From an uncultured bacterium (lineage in GTDB: Bacteria; Cyanobacteriota; Vampirovibrionia; Gastranaerophilales; Gastranaerophilaceae), in assembly GCA_949294335.1 (NCBI GenBank), contig CASFGO010000021.1, forward strand, positions 1-64,000: DNA of 64,000 nucleotides, in the 5' to 3' direction. This document shows positions 26,101-34,329 of this stretch, piece after piece (the first letter of the stretch is position 1; each line of letters begins with the position of its first letter). The notes beneath the pieces were generated by a model. That model made no database searches and had not been told where the DNA came from. It worked only from the letters and a program-made list of their open reading frames with translations. Position numbers and translations under genes: made by a program.

Positions 26101-29100
26101 AAATAGAATAAGCTATTGGGTAACAAGAGTAGAAGCAGCAGGTGGAGAAATTTCAAGTGATGCACTACAAGCATTAGCACAACAATACTGTATGAATGGT
26201 GAAATTGACGAAGCAGGATTTGTAAAATCAATGTTAATGTCAGCAGGCTTCAATACAGTTGGTCACTTAAAAAGTGGTATATCATCAACCCCAACTAAAG
26301 GAACTATTAAAGATTTAGGCAAAGAAATCAAAGCAGATTTAGTCACAGATGTAAAACAATCACAAAGTCTACTAGAAGGTAAACCAATAACTGCTGAAGG
26401 ATTAAAAGCTAAGAGTAAAACAGATGCAGCTACTACAGAAAATAGTTATCAATTAAATAAAGTTGAAGAAAAAGAGGTATCACCTGAATTTAGACAAGGC
26501 ATGAGTCAAATTGAAGATGCTGTTAAAACCGAAACAGGCAATACAATTGGTGAAATGCTTGAGAACAATCCTTGGTTTGCACAATTTAAAGACCAATTAG
26601 AAGGATTAGAAGATTATACCGTTGTAGCATTAGATGATGCAACAAAAACAGCAAGAGGATCTCATACAGTATCTAAGAAAACAGGCAGACAAATTGCTTT
26701 GAATATTAATGCATTGAAAAATAATGAAGAAGCATTTGTAAATACATTAATGCACGAAGCAGAACATGCAAGACAACACAAGAAATATGTAAAATTAGTA
26801 GGTAAAAAGCTACAAACACCTGATGATAAAAAATATATTGAAGCATACAGAGCTATGGATAAGGCAGATAAAGCACGTCAAGAATTTTATCAAGCACATA
26901 GCAAAGAGATTAATAAATTTGTAGATGATATTCAAGGTAAAACATCAGATGAAGTTAAAGAAATCATAAGTAAATATGACAAAAAGCAACAAGAAGTTTG
27001 TCAAAAATACATGAAATTGTATAATGATTATAAAAACTCAGTATTAGAAGTAGAAGCACGAGATGCTGGTACAGAAGCTGTAAAAACATATAATAAGAAT
27101 AAAGAGGTAAATAATGGACAAGAAGATAGAGGATCTAACCCAGTTCGCGAAGGAGATACAACAGGAGATAGCGACAGGCCTGTGGGATCAGGCACACGGA
27201 ACGAATCTGTTGAAGAAGGACCAGAAGGAACAGAAGGAACAAAAGAAATAAAAGTAGAATCTGAAGCAAAATTTGGAACATACGACAATGTTAATTATGC
27301 TAAATTATTTATGGCTACATCAGAAGAAGAAGTTCAAGAAGCCTTAGAATTTGCTAGTAAGCTTCCTGATACTGATTTTATGAAATCACGCATAATCAAT
27401 AAGCTTAATGAACAACTTATCAAAATAAATAAATCAAAAACTAACATTACAACACCGAAGTCAAAATTTAGAGAATTTGATAAACCGATTGGCACTAGAG
27501 ATATACAATTTTTAAGAAATAAAGATGCAGTTACAAATATTTCAAATATTAAACCTGAAGATATAACAGTTAAAGCTAATTATAATGGCTTTGGGAATTG
27601 GGTAGGTGGAACCAATCTACCTAAAAAGACTAGTTTTGACTTATATAGTAGTGTACGTTTTCTTGATAAAAATGAAGTAATAGCAGCATATAATAAAGAA
27701 CATAATCTTACAATTATAACTACAAAAATACTTGACTCATTTAATAGACCTGGAACTTTAAATATAATAGTAAAAGGAGAAGTATCAGAAGCAGATGCAT
27801 TAGCTTTATTTGAAAGACTAAATTCAAAAAACTTAATTAAAAATGCAAAAGATATTGATAATTGCAATGCTTTTGGAAAACAAATCCAAGAAGAAACAGC
27901 AGATTATTTTAATAATCTAAGTAAGAATACAAGCAATAAAACAACAGCAGACGCACCTGCAAAACCTGCAGATACAACTAATGCTGAAGTTGTAACACCA
28001 CAACGAGTAGAAGGTTCAATCGAAGGCGATACAACAGGACATCAAGACAGGTCTGTGGGATCAGACACACGGGACAAATCTGTTGAACAAGGACAAAAAG
28101 GAACAGAAGGAACAAAAGAAACAAAAGTAGAAACTAATAAAAACAATACACAAAAAACAAAAACAGATGATGTAGCAAAAGAGATAGAAACATTTACCCC
28201 TAATAATTATAAATTGACACGAACATATAATGGTTTAGAAGATATTGCAGGAGCAACTGGAAAAACTAATTGGGAGTTCGTAAAAAATTGTAGTGATATG
28301 AGAAATGTATTATATAATGATGCTACAGAGAATTGGAAAAGTGTAAAAAATGACCGTAATTTGGGTGATTATGATTATATTAAAATCGAAACAACTGATA
28401 GAAATTTCAGTTGGCTCCGTCAAACCAGATGTATTGTCTATCAAAATAACACAAATACAACATCAATCGTTTTTTCAATTTCTGGTCGCAGTGGAGATAA
28501 TATTACTTTCCATTTTGACGGAAAAGTTTCAGAACAAAAATGTCGTGATTTTATAAATTATTGGGATAATAGAGGAACTAATATATTTGATGAACAAGAA
28601 TTTCTAGATTTTATGAACAATAAAACAACAGCAGATGCACCTGCAAAACCTGTTGAAACAACTAACGCAGGCAAAGTAGAAACAGACTCACCTGTAAAAC
28701 CAGCAGATACAACCAAAGCTGAAGTTGTAGCACCACAACGAGCAGAAGGTTCTATCGAAAACGGTAAAATCTTCTTCAACGATCAAGAATTTGATATCCC
28801 ACAAACTGCAGAGGAAGCTAAAACATTTGCTAAATCTCATGCTGATAATGTTGAAATATATGATAAATATGAAGATGGAAGAATTGATTTAGATTTTTAT
28901 AATAAGAATAGAAAGAATATTGCAACTGTAAAATATAATAAAAATGGAAATATATATGAGTTATATGAGTATACATTTGATAAACAAGGTAAAGATTTAA
29001 AAACTACTTATAAAAATCCTGATGGTAGTATTAAATTTATAACTGAAAAAATATATACTGCTGATGGGACACCTAATGGTACAATTCACAGAAAACAAAA

Positions 29101-32100
29101 TGGTGAATTAAATTTTTATATTAATAATAAAAATATTTATTATTATAAACTACAAATAAAACAATTTGAATTAAAAGATGATAAAGGCAATGTTGTAAAA
29201 TACGGTGTATATGATGAAACAAACCACACCTTCACAACTAGCGATAAACCATTCAAAATAGAATCAGAAGCACCTGCACCTAAGGCAGATGATGTTATAC
29301 CTGTAAAAGCTGAAGAGCCTGCTAACACAGGAGATGTTGATGCTGATACACCTGTAAGACCTGAAGAGCCTGCTAACACAGGAGATGTTGATGTTGATAC
29401 ACCTGTAAGACCTGAAGAGCCTGCTAATACAGGAGATGTTGATGCTGATGCTCCTGTACAACCTGAAGATACAGCTGCCCCATACATCGGTGGAGATGAC
29501 ATTGACATTAATGTTGACGATGTTGATATTGACTCAAACGTTAGTAACATAAACAATAGCTCAGCAACACTTCCTAATAGAAACAGACCACTTAATGATA
29601 ATAGTTTATCAGGCAAAATCTACGACAACCTTGAATTCACTATTGCAAACATAAAAGAAGCTATAGGAAAGATAACTGATACAAAATCTTATAGCAAGGT
29701 TGTTGAACAAATCAAAAAAATAAAAAACAAAGGAGAAAGAGAAGAATTAATAAGACTAGCCAAAGAAAAAATAACAGGTCTTATGAAAGGGACTAAGAAT
29801 CATCTAAGAATTGGTCATGGAAAAACTAAAACAATAGATAATCCAGATGGAACTACAACTACAATTGAATACAAAAGCAGATTTGGAAACGCAAGAACTG
29901 AAACCATTACTAAAGAAGATGGAACTACTGTTACTATAGAATATAATAACAAAAATCAACAAGTAAGAGGTAGCAAAACAGTTCCTTGGAAAGAAGAACC
30001 TATTGATTATACATACAATGAGAAACTTGGGACTCTTATATCTGAGGAGTCTGGAAATAATGGAGGCCGTATTATTATTGGCCCTTATGACCATACTCTA
30101 AAAGAGTTCTATAATATTGATGGAGATGTAGTCTTACATCGTACAGGAGAAGAAGGTCATTACGAATACTTCACTAAAAATAATGAAACTGGTTTTTGGG
30201 ATAATAAAATAGATGATCCATTTGCTAAACCTGTTGAAAACCCACATGTTTCAACTAAGACTGAAAAAGATGGAACAACTATTGAAACCACCAAATACGG
30301 AGATGATAAAAAAGTAGTTACAAGAGATAAAGATAATAATGTTACAAGTAAAGAACTATACCACAAAGGTAAAAAAGTAAGTGCAGAATACCTTGATGAA
30401 AATGGTAATATGGTATACGAAACATATGCTGACGGTAAACTTGTAAAACAAACAGGAATTAATAAAAAGGGTAACACATATCAAGCTACATATGATGGCA
30501 AAAAATCAACTTGGAAGTTTACTAAACCTGGGGAAACAAAACCATTTGAAATTAGCACTTGGAATGGTAATAAAAGAGTAAAAACAGAAATTTATTCTAA
30601 TGACGGAGAAAGACTACTAGAAGTAAATAATTATAATTCTAAAGGAGGCTTATCAAATAGAGACGTATATGCTGATGATGGGGTACAAATAAAACGTCAT
30701 GAAGAATATTATGGTGATTATTCTATAGCAATTATTAATGATAATGGTCAACCATCCCAATTAAAAACATACACTTGGAATGAAAGTGCGGATGATTGGT
30801 ATGTTAAAGATACATATAGTTATAACTCTGCAACTAAAGAATTTGAATTAAAAGATGCAGAAGGTAATGTTATCTCAAAAGCGATTTATGATGATAAATC
30901 ACATAAATTAACTATAACAGAAGGAGATAACGAACCTAAGGTTTACGAAAATAAGCAAGAAAATGAATTACCTGAAACAGAAGAAAGTAATAAATCATCA
31001 CACAAAGCTCGTAAAGCAGTAATAGGAACTATTGTTGCTGGAGGTGCTGCATATGGTATATATGAAGCAACAAATTCTGAAAATTCAGGAGAAGAAGTTG
31101 CAATTGATGATGCCACTAAAACAGACGATGGCACTGAAGCAGGTGGAAGTACCGAAACAGGTGATGGTACCGAAGCAGGCGATGGCACTGAAGCAGGTGG
31201 AAGTACCGAAACAGGTGATGGTACCGAAGCAGGCGATGGCACTGAAACAGGTGATGCTACAGAAGCAGGTGATGAAACTGGAACAGGCGATGGAACTGGA
31301 ACAGGCGATGCTACAGAAGCAGGTGATGAAACTGGAACAGGCGATGGAACTGGAACAGGCGATGCTACAGAAGCAGGTGATGAAACTGGAACAGGTGGAA
31401 GTACAGGAACAGCAGATGTTGCGAAAAAAGTTACAGAAGGAAGTAAAACTCCTGTTATCGCTCCTGTTGTAACAACTCCAGAAGGAGGTAAAACTCCTGT
31501 TACCACTCCTGTTGTAACAACTCCAGAAGGAGGTAAAACTCCTGTTACCACTCCTGTTGTAACAAGTCCAGAAGGAGGTAAAACACCTGTTACTACTCCT
31601 GTTGTAACAACTCCTGAAGGAGGTAAAACTCCTGTTACTACTCCTGTTGTAACAACTCCTGAAGGAGGTAAAACTCCTGTTACTACTCCTGATACAAAAC
31701 CTGTTGAAGAAACTCCGCAAGAAGAAAAATCAACAGTTAAAGCAACAATCAAACAAAGTAATTTAGTTAATGGCAGAGATCCTGAAACAGGCAAAAAACG
31801 TGAAATCACACCATTAGAAAGAATGGAAATAACACAACACATTGAACAAGCTAAAAACGAAGAAGATTTAAAACTTATTCAAGAAGAAATGCGTTCATTC
31901 AAAGTATTTAAAGGTAGAAAAAACCTACGTAGAGCTCTAAAAGCAAAACGTAAAATGTTTAATAACCCAGAATCAGAACGTAGACAAGAAAAATATGAAA
32001 ACAGAATGGATAAAATAGAAAACTCAAAAATATATCAAGAAGACTTTATTAAAACACAATATGATTATGTTGAACCAGAAAATAAAAAAGAAAATGATTT

Positions 32101-32125
32101 AGACAATCCTTTTTATTTAGCATAA
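23144..32125 (+). CDS. Giant mosaic protein: CW-like repeats, annexin-like loops, HExxH, MORN/YD-like repeats
   Basis: A 2993-aa single frame with no signal peptide. Order: residues ~8-105, two ~60-aa repeats with Y-W/Y-x-I-x-N-G-x-R-x-Y-F, resembling cell-wall-binding hairpins; ~115-660, helical region with four annexin-like loops, GMGTD (229), GAGTD (324), GVGTN (384) and LGTN (639); ~870-910, hydrophobic Gly/Ala segment; HEAEH at 1204-1208 (HExxH metalloprotease-like, third ligand not identified); two low-complexity linkers flanking two distinct ~140-aa domains; three 17-aa repeats (~2057); ~2224-2586, repeats of K-x-D-G-T/x-Y type like MORN/YD sheets; a TM helix ~2625-2645; two tandem-repeat tracts to ~2850; a basic C-terminal helix. 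It is probably a surface or secreted effector-like protein (inference). A ribosome site GAGGTG precedes the ATG. Confidence 0.85.
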   Translation: MTEQTFKLKNSQTGNYWQIINGKRVYFNKEKKQIDEAVFLQSENAKINKDGKIQSNKIYIKGSTSGRYYTIENGVRHYFAANGNEIKESYFFQQEGVKKNEKGQLVKVKKESVQAKSAKIIAKNLKKATDGWNDNDAIKAEMSKVDNAEELKELEKQLSAAGYKADDMYSSVEKFLYEELDENSIGDNSFEYLEQLVQKWIQNGVLKGDDAIKAQARLAARIIRDGGDGMGTDKDEIKRGLHLIKTPKSTGKVAQDEINVKKVYQEVQRIIKNAHNETLEEYLVGEVSEDELKSLKGIMAQNSAVQGKTKQQAIADLLIEAVEGAGTDVEELKEALKGIKSPQDRVAINAMLQKYCKEKGINGQIKGQNAIQAIMYDELDGFAGVGTNHEEIRKFNEMMISQGAYNKTEAVSLRAQQAALQILEGDMDNIKDALENIKDKEVLKAVNTLLTTKGYSNIDAYLAKIGKTQEEQDIANSILAKKKLLTDEKAAEVATNLLLNKDFDIKANGVRAIVNDKIARLVDEKLHKSNTSLAKVLNEFNTDKEKYKSTAAYFDFNGGILGEFIADQYKENTDISDNLYLESSTPVKTISKNDKKGYEITINKIESDLNKLKEDYQAALDTQGSLSAAVDYIASAYNLGTNRDDIEARIAHEEESLRLYKLASEGKLSKFVDGKEVPVTFEEIFKERQSMFVTGAPGSLSATINNVSGKETTEYNSKAIENVAKQGERMAAMNMAKDIISSSWIELNNGLKSKDENELTISVYNGVAALSKLNPNITLATLGLQYNGTNILDSTGKKLSTDKLAEIAKSLKEDYSKISKEVFNKDIPSNTQNDEINELLEDGYDEQLEGFKEEYKKAFGQEPTDEMLEDYLTTVSTGVMIVNIGAAIGATILTAGYGSLAIFAAVGGTSAGLNMLEHSTDANGLTNDEFTQDMEQAIWDGALGAVGVKVGQYAEKFATNAEVLLKNKQFVQNTLGKVMNLNSHQANRISYWVTRVEAAGGEISSDALQALAQQYCMNGEIDEAGFVKSMLMSAGFNTVGHLKSGISSTPTKGTIKDLGKEIKADLVTDVKQSQSLLEGKPITAEGLKAKSKTDAATTENSYQLNKVEEKEVSPEFRQGMSQIEDAVKTETGNTIGEMLENNPWFAQFKDQLEGLEDYTVVALDDATKTARGSHTVSKKTGRQIALNINALKNNEEAFVNTLMHEAEHARQHKKYVKLVGKKLQTPDDKKYIEAYRAMDKADKARQEFYQAHSKEINKFVDDIQGKTSDEVKEIISKYDKKQQEVCQKYMKLYNDYKNSVLEVEARDAGTEAVKTYNKNKEVNNGQEDRGSNPVREGDTTGDSDRPVGSGTRNESVEEGPEGTEGTKEIKVESEAKFGTYDNVNYAKLFMATSEEEVQEALEFASKLPDTDFMKSRIINKLNEQLIKINKSKTNITTPKSKFREFDKPIGTRDIQFLRNKDAVTNISNIKPEDITVKANYNGFGNWVGGTNLPKKTSFDLYSSVRFLDKNEVIAAYNKEHNLTIITTKILDSFNRPGTLNIIVKGEVSEADALALFERLNSKNLIKNAKDIDNCNAFGKQIQEETADYFNNLSKNTSNKTTADAPAKPADTTNAEVVTPQRVEGSIEGDTTGHQDRSVGSDTRDKSVEQGQKGTEGTKETKVETNKNNTQKTKTDDVAKEIETFTPNNYKLTRTYNGLEDIAGATGKTNWEFVKNCSDMRNVLYNDATENWKSVKNDRNLGDYDYIKIETTDRNFSWLRQTRCIVYQNNTNTTSIVFSISGRSGDNITFHFDGKVSEQKCRDFINYWDNRGTNIFDEQEFLDFMNNKTTADAPAKPVETTNAGKVETDSPVKPADTTKAEVVAPQRAEGSIENGKIFFNDQEFDIPQTAEEAKTFAKSHADNVEIYDKYEDGRIDLDFYNKNRKNIATVKYNKNGNIYELYEYTFDKQGKDLKTTYKNPDGSIKFITEKIYTADGTPNGTIHRKQNGELNFYINNKNIYYYKLQIKQFELKDDKGNVVKYGVYDETNHTFTTSDKPFKIESEAPAPKADDVIPVKAEEPANTGDVDADTPVRPEEPANTGDVDVDTPVRPEEPANTGDVDADAPVQPEDTAAPYIGGDDIDINVDDVDIDSNVSNINNSSATLPNRNRPLNDNSLSGKIYDNLEFTIANIKEAIGKITDTKSYSKVVEQIKKIKNKGEREELIRLAKEKITGLMKGTKNHLRIGHGKTKTIDNPDGTTTTIEYKSRFGNARTETITKEDGTTVTIEYNNKNQQVRGSKTVPWKEEPIDYTYNEKLGTLISEESGNNGGRIIIGPYDHTLKEFYNIDGDVVLHRTGEEGHYEYFTKNNETGFWDNKIDDPFAKPVENPHVSTKTEKDGTTIETTKYGDDKKVVTRDKDNNVTSKELYHKGKKVSAEYLDENGNMVYETYADGKLVKQTGINKKGNTYQATYDGKKSTWKFTKPGETKPFEISTWNGNKRVKTEIYSNDGERLLEVNNYNSKGGLSNRDVYADDGVQIKRHEEYYGDYSIAIINDNGQPSQLKTYTWNESADDWYVKDTYSYNSATKEFELKDAEGNVISKAIYDDKSHKLTITEGDNEPKVYENKQENELPETEESNKSSHKARKAVIGTIVAGGAAYGIYEATNSENSGEEVAIDDATKTDDGTEAGGSTETGDGTEAGDGTEAGGSTETGDGTEAGDGTETGDATEAGDETGTGDGTGTGDATEAGDETGTGDGTGTGDATEAGDETGTGGSTGTADVAKKVTEGSKTPVIAPVVTTPEGGKTPVTTPVVTTPEGGKTPVTTPVVTSPEGGKTPVTTPVVTTPEGGKTPVTTPVVTTPEGGKTPVTTPDTKPVEETPQEEKSTVKATIKQSNLVNGRDPETGKKREITPLERMEITQHIEQAKNEEDLKLIQEEMRSFKVFKGRKNLRRALKAKRKMFNNPESERRQEKYENRMDKIENSKIYQEDFIKTQYDYVEPENKKENDLDNPFYLA
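27149..28133 (+). repeat. Direct repeat of a ~110-bp linker inside the giant gene
   Basis: Copies at ~27149-27257 and ~28022-28133 encode related linkers with G-D-T-T-G-x-x-D-R-x-V-G-S-x-T-R and then G-T-E-G-T-K-E. They bracket one ~140-aa domain and precede another, suggesting module duplication. Confidence 0.7.
29312..29464 (+). repeat. Three 51-bp tandem repeats
   Basis: Units start at 29312, 29363 and 29414 and encode E-E-P-A-N-T-G-D-V-D-[AV]-D-x-P-V-[RQ]-P, an acidic Pro-containing linker. The copies are nearly identical at DNA level. Confidence 0.9.
31142..31414 (+). repeat. 54-bp tandem repeats (Thr/Glu/Gly/Asp/Ala)
   Basis: Two 54-bp unit types in series. GGSTETGDGTEAGDGTEA starts at 31142 and 31196. 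GDATEAGDETGTGDGTGT starts at 31253, 31307 and 31361. The products form an acidic, flexible tract just after the predicted TM helix. Confidence 0.9.
31439..31690 (+). repeat. 45-bp tandem repeats (GGKTPVTTPVVTTPE)
   Basis: Five near-identical units start at 31484, 31529, 31574, 31619 and 31664 (the last truncated), preceded by a diverged unit at 31439. They encode a Pro/Thr/Val-rich spacer of the type seen in wall-spanning stalks. Confidence 0.92.
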
Positions 32126-32131
32126 AAAAAG

Positions 32132-32163
32132 GACTAAGAGGTAAATATATATACCTCTTAGTC
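32132..32163. terminator. Strong hairpin after the giant gene
   Basis: 12-bp perfect stem GACTAAGAGGTA/TACCTCTTAGTC with an 8-nt loop. The T-run is poor on the plus strand but a T7 run follows it on the minus strand, so it may be bidirectional. Confidence 0.7.
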
Positions 32164-32190
32164 GAATATATTTTACCCCATTTCCCCTGC

Positions 32191-32219
32191 TTGTAATCTA
32201 ATCTTTAACGTATTATAAT
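32191..32219 (+). promoter_or_regulatory. Sigma70-type promoter for the oxidoreductase-pgsA-trmL-nnrD run
   Basis: TTGTAA (32191-32196), 17-bp spacer, TATAAT (32214-32219), then a ribosome site AGAGGGA before the ATG at 32260. Confidence 0.55.
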
Positions 32220-32259
32220 TAAGTAAATTAGATTTAACTAGATAAGAGGGAAGTTGAGA

Positions 32260-33264
32260 ATGAGTAATCAAAAAGTTGCTGTTATTGGCTACGGTATGTG
32301 GGGGAAAAACATTGTCCGTAATTTCTATAATTTAAATGTTTTACATACTGTATGTGATTTAGATGCTGAAGTTCGTGAAAAAATCAAAGAACTTTATCCT
32401 GATATCAATGTGATTTCTGATATGCAAGAAATTATTGATAATCCTGAAATTACAGGTGTTACAGTTGTAACTCCAAGCCATACTCATTATGGTATTGTAA
32501 AAAAATTACTTGAAGCAGGTAAAAATGTTTATGTAGAAAAACCTATCTCAACTGTTGCTCAAGAAGCTAAAGATTTAATGGAATTAGCTAATGAAAAAGG
32601 TCTTGTTTTAATGGTTGGTCACCTTTTATTATACCATCCTGCTGTTAACAGATTAAAAATGTTAATTGAAGCTGGAGAATTAGGTGATATTGTTTACGCA
32701 CAATCAGATAGACTTAATGTTAACTACTTCAAAAATGATAGAAGTGTTATGTGGGACTTAGCTCCACACGATGTTTCTATGATTTCTTATGTTACAGGTA
32801 AAGCTCCATTAAAAGTAATATCTGCTTTAGGTTGCTCAACAGAAGATAATACTATTATGGATATAACTCATATCGGTATTGAGTTTGAAGATGGATTAAT
32901 CGGATATATTTCTGATAGTTGGATTACACCTCAAAAACATGTAACTTTACTTGTTAGAGGAACAAAAGCGACTGCTATTTTAGATGATACAGTTGCTGAA
33001 AACAAATTAAAATTATATGATAATCAACCAGGAAGTGCTGTAAAAGATATTCCTCTTGATTATTTAGAAATTGAACCATTGAAGCTTGAATGTCAGCACT
33101 TTGTAAGTTGTATTGAAAACCATACTAAAGCTCGTTCTGATGGTGATAATGGCTTTATGGTTACTAAAATATTAGAAGAAGCTGAAAGAGTTATGCTAGG
33201 TGCTAAAGTTAATGCCTTAAATGAAAGACACTTTGCTCTTTCTCGTACAAAACAGTTTCAGTAA
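32260..33264 (+). CDS. Gfo/Idh/MocA family oxidoreductase
   Basis: A 334-aa NAD(P)-dependent dehydrogenase. The N-terminal Rossmann domain starts KVAVIGYGMWGKNIVRNF and contains VTPSHTHYGIVKKLLEAGKNVYVEKPIS, including the E-K-P motif. The C-terminal domain carries WDLAPHDVSMISYVTGK with the catalytic-type Asp/His. Relatives act on inositol, sugars or UDP-sugars; the substrate cannot be named. I start at ATG 32260, after AGAGGGA; the in-frame TTG at 32254 is less likely. It is followed after 32 bp by pgsA. Confidence 0.88.
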   Translation: MSNQKVAVIGYGMWGKNIVRNFYNLNVLHTVCDLDAEVREKIKELYPDINVISDMQEIIDNPEITGVTVVTPSHTHYGIVKKLLEAGKNVYVEKPISTVAQEAKDLMELANEKGLVLMVGHLLLYHPAVNRLKMLIEAGELGDIVYAQSDRLNVNYFKNDRSVMWDLAPHDVSMISYVTGKAPLKVISALGCSTEDNTIMDITHIGIEFEDGLIGYISDSWITPQKHVTLLVRGTKATAILDDTVAENKLKLYDNQPGSAVKDIPLDYLEIEPLKLECQHFVSCIENHTKARSDGDNGFMVTKILEEAERVMLGAKVNALNERHFALSRTKQFQ

Positions 33265-33296
33265 TAAAAAAAGAAGATAAAATATAAGAGGTTTTT

Positions 33297-33887
33297 ATGG
33301 CAAATTTTGTAACTATATTTAGAGTATTTTTAATGTTTATTGCTCTTTATCTAATGATGGCAATGCCTACGTCTGTATCAGCTTATGTTTGGGCATTAGT
33401 TCTAACAATTTTAGCATTTGCATTAGATGGACTTGACGGTTTTCTTGCTCGTTTATTACACGAAGAATCTAAATTCGGTGCTTTATTAGATATAATGAGT
33501 GACAGAATTGTAGAAAACTCTTATTGGATATTCTTTGCAGTTATGGGGTGGTTATCAATTTTATTCCCACTTATTGCAATTACTAGAGGTTTCATTACTG
33601 ATACAATTAGAAGTGCAGCTATGGAAAAAGGTTTAACCCCATTTGGCATGCAAGTTAATCCTATTTGTAAGTTTATTACAGGCTCAAAATTTATGAGAAT
33701 ATCTTATGCAGTAGCTAAAGTTTTAGCATTTATAGTTATAATTGCAGCTAAAATACCTAATATTCCAAACGCAGATTTAATTTTTAACATTGGATTCTGG
33801 TTAGCTGTTGCAGCTATTGTATTCTGTGTAGTAAGAGGTTTACCTGTACTTATTGAGGCTAAATACGTTATAAATGAAACAAAATAA
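33297..33887 (+). CDS. pgsA: CDP-alcohol phosphatidyltransferase (PgsA-like)
   Basis: A 196-aa polytopic membrane enzyme. The family signature D-G-x2-A-R-x8-G-x3-D-x3-D is intact (DGFLARLLHEESKFGALLDIMSD, quoted here only as landmarks at residues ~45-67). Hydrophobic segments surround it (for example LMFIALYLMMAMP and VLAFIVIIAAKIP). It most likely makes phosphatidylglycerol phosphate from CDP-diacylglycerol. An alternative CDP-alcohol acceptor is possible. It overlaps trmL by 14 bp. Confidence 0.85.
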   Translation: MANFVTIFRVFLMFIALYLMMAMPTSVSAYVWALVLTILAFALDGLDGFLARLLHEESKFGALLDIMSDRIVENSYWIFFAVMGWLSILFPLIAITRGFITDTIRSAAMEKGLTPFGMQVNPICKFITGSKFMRISYAVAKVLAFIVIIAAKIPNIPNADLIFNIGFWLAVAAIVFCVVRGLPVLIEAKYVINETK

Positions 33888-34329
33888 ATTAAACATAGTT
33901 TTATATGAACCTGAAATACCACAAAACACAGGCAATATCGCAAGACTTTGTGCTTGTTGTGGTGCTAGTCTTTATTTGGTAGGGAAATTAGGGTTTTCAC
34001 TAAGTAGCAAATACACAAAACGTGCAGGATTAGATTATTGGGATAGTGTTGATTTACATAAAATTGATACGATGGAAGAACTTTTCGAAGAATTTCCTGA
34101 TGCCAATTTTTATTATTTAACAACTAAAACAGATAGACTATATACAGATATTCAATATAAAGACGGTGATTTTATCGTATTTGGACCAGAAACAAGAGGT
34201 TTGCCTGAAAAATATGTTACTGATAAAAATGCTGTTACAATACCAATGAAAGAAGGTCAAAGGAGTTTAAATCTTTCTAATTCCGTTGCGATAACAGCTT
34301 ATGAGGTTATAAGACAAAATGGACTTTAA
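33874..34329 (+). CDS. trmL: tRNA (cytidine/uridine-34-2'-O)-methyltransferase
   Basis: A 151-aa SPOUT knot methyltransferase acting on the wobble nucleotide of tRNA-Leu. Motifs: IVLYEPEIPQNTGNIARLCA, the SAM knot VFGPETRGLPEKY, and IPMKEGQRSLNLSNSVAI. Length is typical of the minimal TrmL/YibK group. It overlaps pgsA upstream and nnrD downstream (11 bp), so it is read from a compact operon. Confidence 0.94.
   Translation: MKQNKLNIVLYEPEIPQNTGNIARLCACCGASLYLVGKLGFSLSSKYTKRAGLDYWDSVDLHKIDTMEELFEEFPDANFYYLTTKTDRLYTDIQYKDGDFIVFGPETRGLPEKYVTDKNAVTIPMKEGQRSLNLSNSVAITAYEVIRQNGL

Noticed and set aside
31142..31690. Regular repeats that could suggest a CRISPR array
   Set aside because: Units are adjacent with no unique spacers, are multiples of three and stay in frame in the giant gene.
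30943..31842. Long open frames on the minus strand (about 300 and 210 codons) across the tandem repeats
   Set aside because: They are periodic shadows of the coding repeats, with no ribosome site, and lie entirely inside the giant plus-strand gene.
23144..32125. Classical polymorphic toxin with adjacent immunity gene
   Set aside because: No recognised C-terminal toxin domain and the next gene is an oxidoreductase; the C-terminus is a basic helix after a spacer.
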